This document shows, piece after piece, positions 59,911 to 64,000 of a stretch of DNA of 64,000 bases (positions within the stretch are counted from its first letter, which is position 1; the number at the start of each line of letters is the position of its first letter). The notes under the pieces are model-generated. The model worked only from the letters and a program-made list of their open reading frames with translations, was not told where the DNA came from and did no database searches. The DNA lies in contig WTGI01000067.1 in the NCBI GenBank assembly GCA_011523635.1, positions 1 to 64,000 on the forward strand, in the 5' to 3' direction. The position numbers and the translations under genes are program-made. This DNA is from Acidimicrobiia bacterium (GTDB taxonomy: Bacteria; Actinomycetota; Acidimicrobiia; Spongiisociales; Spongiisociaceae).

Positions 59911-61004
59911 CGCAAGGGCGTTACCCCGAGGTAACAGGACCGGCGCCGGGGCTTCGCTTCGGCGCCGGTCGCTTGGCGCGGTTCGCCAAGGGCGTCGTGT
60001 GGCTGCTGGTAGTTGTCCTGGTGGCCGTCTCCATCACCTTCGCCCTCTCCAGGATCGTGCCCGCCGATCCCGCCCGGTTGGCGGCGGGACTCGAGGCGGG
60101 TCCGGAGCAGGTGGAACGGGTGCGCCAGGACATGGGCCTGGACGATCCGGTGATGGTGCAGTACGTGCGCTACATAACCGGTCTGGTCAGGGGGGACTTC
60201 GGCGACTCTATCCGGACCCGGGGGCCGATCCTCGATGACGTAGTCGAGGCCCTACCCGCCTCCATCGAGCTCATCGTGGTGTCCTTCACCATCTTCGCCG
60301 CGCTGGGCATCCTGGCGGGCGCCGCATGGGCCTACTGGCCGAGAGGCGTCCATGCCGTCCTGCTGCGGGTCGTGGCGGTGGCCGGCTCCGCCGTGCCCGT
60401 CTTCTGGGTGGGGCTGTTGCTGCAGATATTTCTCGCCGCCCGGCCCGACTGGTTCCCGCTCGTCGCGCGCCTCGACTTCCCGGTGGCCGGGAACCTCAAC
60501 CATGAGGCGGCCGGGATCGCCGAGGTCACCGGCGCCGGCCTGCTCGACGCCCTGATCGCCCGCAGCCCTCCGGCCATGTGGGAGGCGGCCCGGGTGCTGT
60601 TCCTCCCGGTTATGACCATCGTGCTCCACAACATCGCCCTCACCATCGCGCTCATGCGTTCGTCCCTCGCCGACCAACTCGACCGCGAATACGTGCGCGC
60701 GGCGCGGGCCCGGGGCCTGTCCGAGTGGCGCGTGGTGTTGGTCGACGCCCTGCGCAATGCCCTCAACCCGGTGGTGACAATGCTCGGTCTGCAGCTGGGA
60801 TGGCTGCTGGGCGGGGTGGTGATCGTGGAAGTGATCTTCTCGTGGCCCGGGATCGGTCTCTACGCCTTCAGTTCGTTCCAGTCGTTCGACTACAACGCCA
60901 TCATGGCCATAACCGTGCTGGCCACGGCCGGGTTCGTCCTGGTCAACGCGCTGGTCGGCCAGATCTACCCGCTGCTCGATCCCCGCATCAAGGAAGCCCG
61001 ATGA
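59907..61004 (+). CDS. ABC transporter permease, DppB-like
   Basis: A 365-aa inner-membrane permease of the oligopeptide/dipeptide/nickel group. The family start is seen in VAVSITFALSRIVPADPAR. The EAA loop is REYVRAARARGLSEWRVVL. The end ALVGQIYPLLDPRIK is typical of DppB. Start is GTG at 59907, overlapping the binding-protein stop. Six membrane spans are evident. It pairs with 61001-61849. Confidence 0.93.
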   Translation: MTQGRYPEVTGPAPGLRFGAGRLARFAKGVVWLLVVVLVAVSITFALSRIVPADPARLAAGLEAGPEQVERVRQDMGLDDPVMVQYVRYITGLVRGDFGDSIRTRGPILDDVVEALPASIELIVVSFTIFAALGILAGAAWAYWPRGVHAVLLRVVAVAGSAVPVFWVGLLLQIFLAARPDWFPLVARLDFPVAGNLNHEAAGIAEVTGAGLLDALIARSPPAMWEAARVLFLPVMTIVLHNIALTIALMRSSLADQLDREYVRAARARGLSEWRVVLVDALRNALNPVVTMLGLQLGWLLGGVVIVEVIFSWPGIGLYAFSSFQSFDYNAIMAITVLATAGFVLVNALVGQIYPLLDPRIKEAR

Positions 61005-61849
61005 CCGTCGCCGAGCTTCCGGCCGCACCTGATACGGCATCCCGGACCCGAAGGGCGGGGCGAGGCGTCATGTGGTGGTCGGTGGCCACTGTCGTGGTCC
61101 TGGCGGCCCTGGTGTTCATCCCCGGCCTGCTGGCCCCCGGCGACCCGTACAAGCTGGACATCATCAACCGCTTCACCCCTCCGGGTGCCGGCAACCTGTT
61201 CGGCACCGACGACTCCGGTCGTGACATCCTGTCCCGGGTCATCCACGGAGCCCGTTACTCGATCGGCTCCGCCGTGTTGATCATCACGGTCGCGGCGCTG
61301 GTGGGGACGATCTACGGGTCGCTGGCCGCCTGGTACGGGGGCATCCTCGACCGCCTGTTGATGAGGACCGTGGACGTCTTCCTGGCCTTCCCCTACCTGG
61401 TGTTCGCCATGGCGGTGGCGGCATCGATGGGGCGAGGTCTCACTTCCACGATCGTGGCCCTGTCGCTGCTGTGGTGGCCGAGCTATGCCCGGATGATCCG
61501 GGGTCAGGTCAAGTCGATCCTCAACGACTACCACATCAGGGCGGCCACCACGCTGGGAGCGAAACGGGGCCAGATACTGCGCTGGCACGTCATTCCCCAC
61601 ACCTACAACCAGCTTCTGGTCCGTTTCACCCTCGACATCGGCAACGCGCTGGTGGCGCTGACCGGGCTGGCCTTCCTCGGGTTGGGCGCCACCCCGCCCC
61701 TGCCGGAGTGGGGACGCATGGTGGCCGACTCCAAGCAGTTCGCCCTGCTGGCCTGGTGGTACGCGGTGTTCCCGGGCATTGTCATCTTCGTCACCGTGCT
61801 CAACTTCGTGCTGCTGGGCGAAGCGCTGCGGAAGCGGTCGACGTCGTGA
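61001..61849 (+). CDS. ABC transporter permease, DppC-like
   Basis: A 282-aa permease, partner of DppB-like 59907-61004. It has NLFGTDDSGRDILSRVIHGA (family signature), the EAA loop NDYHIRAATTLGAKRGQIL and the C-terminal FVTVLNFVLLGEALRKR. The ATG overlaps the upstream stop, and its own stop overlaps the ATPase GTG, so translation is coupled throughout the operon. Confidence 0.93.
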   Translation: MTVAELPAAPDTASRTRRAGRGVMWWSVATVVVLAALVFIPGLLAPGDPYKLDIINRFTPPGAGNLFGTDDSGRDILSRVIHGARYSIGSAVLIITVAALVGTIYGSLAAWYGGILDRLLMRTVDVFLAFPYLVFAMAVAASMGRGLTSTIVALSLLWWPSYARMIRGQVKSILNDYHIRAATTLGAKRGQILRWHVIPHTYNQLLVRFTLDIGNALVALTGLAFLGLGATPPLPEWGRMVADSKQFALLAWWYAVFPGIVIFVTVLNFVLLGEALRKRSTS

Positions 61850-62799
61850 GCCTGCTCGCGGTCGAGGACCTCACCGTCACCTATCCGGGCGGCCGGCGCC
61901 CGGCGGTCAAAGGCGTGTCGCTGGAGATCGAGTCCGGTCGCACCCTGGCGGTGGTGGGGGAGTCGGGAAGCGGCAAGACCACCCTCGCCCTTGCCCTGGC
62001 CGGGTTGCTCGACCGCCGAGCCCGGAGACACGCCTCCCGGCTGGAGATCAACGGCGAGGACCTGCTCGCAGCGGGAAGGCGGAGGTGGCGGCAGTTGCGC
62101 CGTACCGACATCTCGTTCATCTTCCAGTCCCCGATCAACTCCTGGAATCCCACCCGCACCATGATCGCCCAGGTTCGGGACGCGATGTCAGCGGCGGGTC
62201 ATGCCGGACGGATGCCCGAGCTGATGGACCTGCTGGCCCGGGTGGGCTTCGAGGATCCCGAGAGGCGCCTGGCGGACCTACCCCACCAGCTCAGCGGGGG
62301 GATGTTGCAGAGGGTCTCCATCGCCGTCGCGGTCATCATCGAGCCGGCCCTGCTCATCGCCGACGAGCCGACCAGCGCCCTCGACAGCACCGTCCAGTCC
62401 GAGATTCTGGCGATCCTGGGGGAACTGCGGTCCGAAGCGGACCTGGCGATGCTGATCATCAGCCACGACCTGAGCGTGGTGGCGAGGGTGGCCGACGATG
62501 TGATGGTCCTCTACGGGGGGAAGGTGGTGGAGCAGGGCGCCCGGGCCGCCGTCCTCGGCTCGGCTGTCCACCCCTACACGCGGGGTTTGCTGGACTCGGT
62601 GCCCCGTCTCGACGGGGATCGCAAGATCCTGCTCCCGTCGATGGAGCCGGGGCATCTCCCTGCCTCCGGATGTCCCTTCGCTCCCAGGTGCCGCCTGGTC
62701 GTGGACGAATGCCGCCGGGTCGAACCGGATCTGATACCGATCAATGACACCCTGGCGGCTTGCCCTCCCGCCGCATCCTCTGCGTTGATAACGACATGA
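61846..62799 (+). CDS. ABC transporter ATPase, DppD-like
   Basis: A 317-aa ATP-binding subunit. Walker A is GESGSGKTT, the signature loop is PHQLSGGMLQRVSIAVA, Walker B is LLIADEPTSALD. The C-terminal oligopeptide/dipeptide tail contains FAPRCRLVVDECRR. GTG start at 61846 overlaps the DppC stop. It works with the DppF-like ATPase as a heterodimer. Confidence 0.94.
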   Translation: MSLLAVEDLTVTYPGGRRPAVKGVSLEIESGRTLAVVGESGSGKTTLALALAGLLDRRARRHASRLEINGEDLLAAGRRRWRQLRRTDISFIFQSPINSWNPTRTMIAQVRDAMSAAGHAGRMPELMDLLARVGFEDPERRLADLPHQLSGGMLQRVSIAVAVIIEPALLIADEPTSALDSTVQSEILAILGELRSEADLAMLIISHDLSVVARVADDVMVLYGGKVVEQGARAAVLGSAVHPYTRGLLDSVPRLDGDRKILLPSMEPGHLPASGCPFAPRCRLVVDECRRVEPDLIPINDTLAACPPAASSALITT

Positions 62800-63752
62800 C
62801 CTCCCTGCTCGAACTGACCGGAGTGGACAAGACGTTCGTGACCGACCGCGGCCCGGTCCGCGCCGTTCGGAGGATGTCGATGACGATCGGTGAGGGCGAG
62901 GTGGTCGGCCTCGTAGGGGAGTCAGGGTCCGGGAAGTCCACCATCGCCAACCTGGTGCTCGGTCTGGAGCAGGCAGACGGGGGCCGGATCCGCTTCCGGG
63001 GCCGCGACGTGGGGGAGTGGCTGGACGGCGAGGAGGCCGGTTACAGGCAGGCCGTGCAAGCGGTCTTCCAGCATCCCTTCCAGGCGCTCGACAGCCGCAA
63101 GAGGGTGGGGTGGCTGGTTGCCGAGCCCCTGGTGATCCACCGCCGCGGGAACTCCCGGGAGCGTGCCGAGCGGGTGCGGGATCTGATGGCGGATGTCCAC
63201 CTCGACCCCTCCCTGGTGGACCGCTACCCACACCAGTTGTCGGGCGGCCAGGCGCAGCGGGTGAACATCGCCAGAGCTCTGGCGCTCGAACCCTCGCTGC
63301 TGGTCTGTGACGAGCCCGTGTCGGCCCTCGACGTGTCGGTCCAGGCCCAGATACTCAACCTGCTGCTCGAGATCAACCGGGAGCGGTCGATGGCCATGCT
63401 GTTCATCAGCCACTCGCTACCAGTGGTGCGGCACCTCTCCGACCGGATCGTGGTCATGTACGCGGGTACGGCGGTCGAGGAGGGTCCGGGCGGCGAAGTC
63501 TCCGACCGGCCCACCCATCCCTACACGCAGTTGCTCGTATCGGCGGCGTCGGTGATCACCGGTGACCGCGGGCCGGGGCGAGGCACGATGCGGGAGGCAA
63601 TCCCTTCGGAGGGTTGCCGCTTCGTCCCCCGGTGCCCGGTGGCCATCGAGCGGTGCTCGACCGAGGAGCCGTCCCTGGACGAACTGCAGGAAGGGCACTC
63701 CTCGCGCTGCTGGCTGGCCTCGGATCCGGCCCTGCGCGGGTTGGGGGATTGA
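62796..63752 (+). CDS. ABC transporter ATPase, DppF-like
   Basis: A 318-aa second ATPase. Walker A is GESGSGKST, the signature loop is PHQLSGGQAQRVNIARAL, Walker B is LLVCDEPVSALD. The tail again has RFVPRCPVAIERCS. The ATG overlaps the preceding stop; upstream in-frame codons read through the neighbouring gene. It ends in a TTGA overlap with the next gene. Confidence 0.94.
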   Translation: MTSLLELTGVDKTFVTDRGPVRAVRRMSMTIGEGEVVGLVGESGSGKSTIANLVLGLEQADGGRIRFRGRDVGEWLDGEEAGYRQAVQAVFQHPFQALDSRKRVGWLVAEPLVIHRRGNSRERAERVRDLMADVHLDPSLVDRYPHQLSGGQAQRVNIARALALEPSLLVCDEPVSALDVSVQAQILNLLLEINRERSMAMLFISHSLPVVRHLSDRIVVMYAGTAVEEGPGGEVSDRPTHPYTQLLVSAASVITGDRGPGRGTMREAIPSEGCRFVPRCPVAIERCSTEEPSLDELQEGHSSRCWLASDPALRGLGD

Positions 63753-64000
63753 AGGGTTTGGACGGACCGTCCCCGGGCATCCGGAGAAGTGGGCATCGAT
63801 TCACCGGAGGCCTGAGCGCCGTGGCCCTGCTGGTGGCTGTCGCTCTGGTGATACCGCCCGCCGCCGCGTACGGCGCGCCCGCGGACGGGCCAGCACCGGT
63901 GGCCCAGGAGGAGCGGGATCGTCTGGCGAGGGAGTTCTCGGCCGTACTCTCCCTTCGGGAGGCTCCCGACTCGATGTGCCTGTCGGTGATCCTCGATGGC
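63749..64000 (+). CDS. Secreted or membrane-anchored protein, N-terminus only
   Basis: The window ends inside this gene; 84 codons are visible. TTG at 63749 overlaps the DppF-like stop (TTGA). After a basic start (GIRRSGHRFTGG) there is a hydrophobic signal segment (LSAVALLVAVALVIPPAAA) with a likely cleavage after AYGA, then an acidic region. It is coupled to the peptide transporter operon. Too little is present to assign a family. Confidence 0.6.
   Translation, partial: MKGLDGPSPGIRRSGHRFTGGLSAVALLVAVALVIPPAAAYGAPADGPAPVAQEERDRLAREFSAVLSLREAPDSMCLSVILDG

Noticed and set aside
1-64000. tRNA, rRNA, transposase or integrase genes
   Set aside because: No tRNA cloverleaf, rRNA segment or recombinase motif was recognised; the island edges therefore remain undefined.

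Overview
The window is high-GC DNA with the habits of an actinobacterium. It has many GTG and TTG starts, long runs of genes joined by ATGA or GTGA overlaps, an F420-type LLM oxidoreductase, a split B12-dependent mutase, and several promoters that place the start codon about 6 nt after the -10 box. I infer an Actinomycetota genome, perhaps of the Acidimicrobiia type, but nothing here (no rRNA or ribosomal protein genes) fixes the taxon.

Region by region. (1) 1-6.8 kb: two amidohydrolases flank an unusual cassette of succinyl-CoA-synthetase-like beta subunit, 72-aa biotin carrier, alpha subunit and carboxyltransferase. (2) 7.1-8.9 kb: a lower-GC EamA-like membrane protein. (3) 9.1-24.4 kb, minus strand: a coupled catabolic array with methylmalonyl-CoA epimerase-like protein, LLM oxidoreductase, M20 hydrolase, CaiB/BaiF CoA-transferase, B12 mutase large and small subunits, an NicX/M29-like hydrolase, and an M20 homologue lacking catalytic residues. 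Rhodanese, aldehyde and alcohol dehydrogenases, an OsmC-like protein and an iron-type ABC transporter follow. (4) 24.6-45.1 kb: an accessory and defence island. It holds an SNF2 helicase with a DUF3883-like end, two small unknowns, a putative graspetide (ATP-grasp RiPP) cluster, a SIR2-HerA pair, a KTSC protein, a DUF1156-type DNA methylase, a DUF499 ATPase with a HEPN-like N-terminus, a TIR protein, an AAA_14/DUF4143 ATPase behind a 23-bp phased repeat array, a DUF1697 protein and a VapBC-like pair. (5) 45.2-58 kb: small unknowns, a racemase homologue, a HEAT-like protein, RidA and an M24 peptidase. An aromatic meta-cleavage module follows (LigJ-like and GalB-like hydratases, HpaB-type monooxygenase, flavin reductase, LigB dioxygenase), then HyuA/HyuB. 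(6) 58.1-64 kb: an oligopeptide/nickel-type ABC transporter (SBP-B-C-D-F) and the start of a secreted protein.

How it fits together. The catabolic blocks read as an uptake-and-degradation lifestyle based on peptides, N-heterocycles, aromatics and branched acyl-CoAs. The island carries several abortive-infection or restriction-like modules that consume NAD+ (SIR2, TIR), modify DNA (methylase) or possibly cut RNA (HEPN, PIN). The most promising undescribed item is the three-gene RiPP locus at 29075-30874, nested between the helicase and the rest of the defence array. Further leads are the SCS-biotin-carboxyltransferase cassette, the phased operator upstream of the AAA_14 gene, and several enzyme homologues whose key catalytic residues are replaced.
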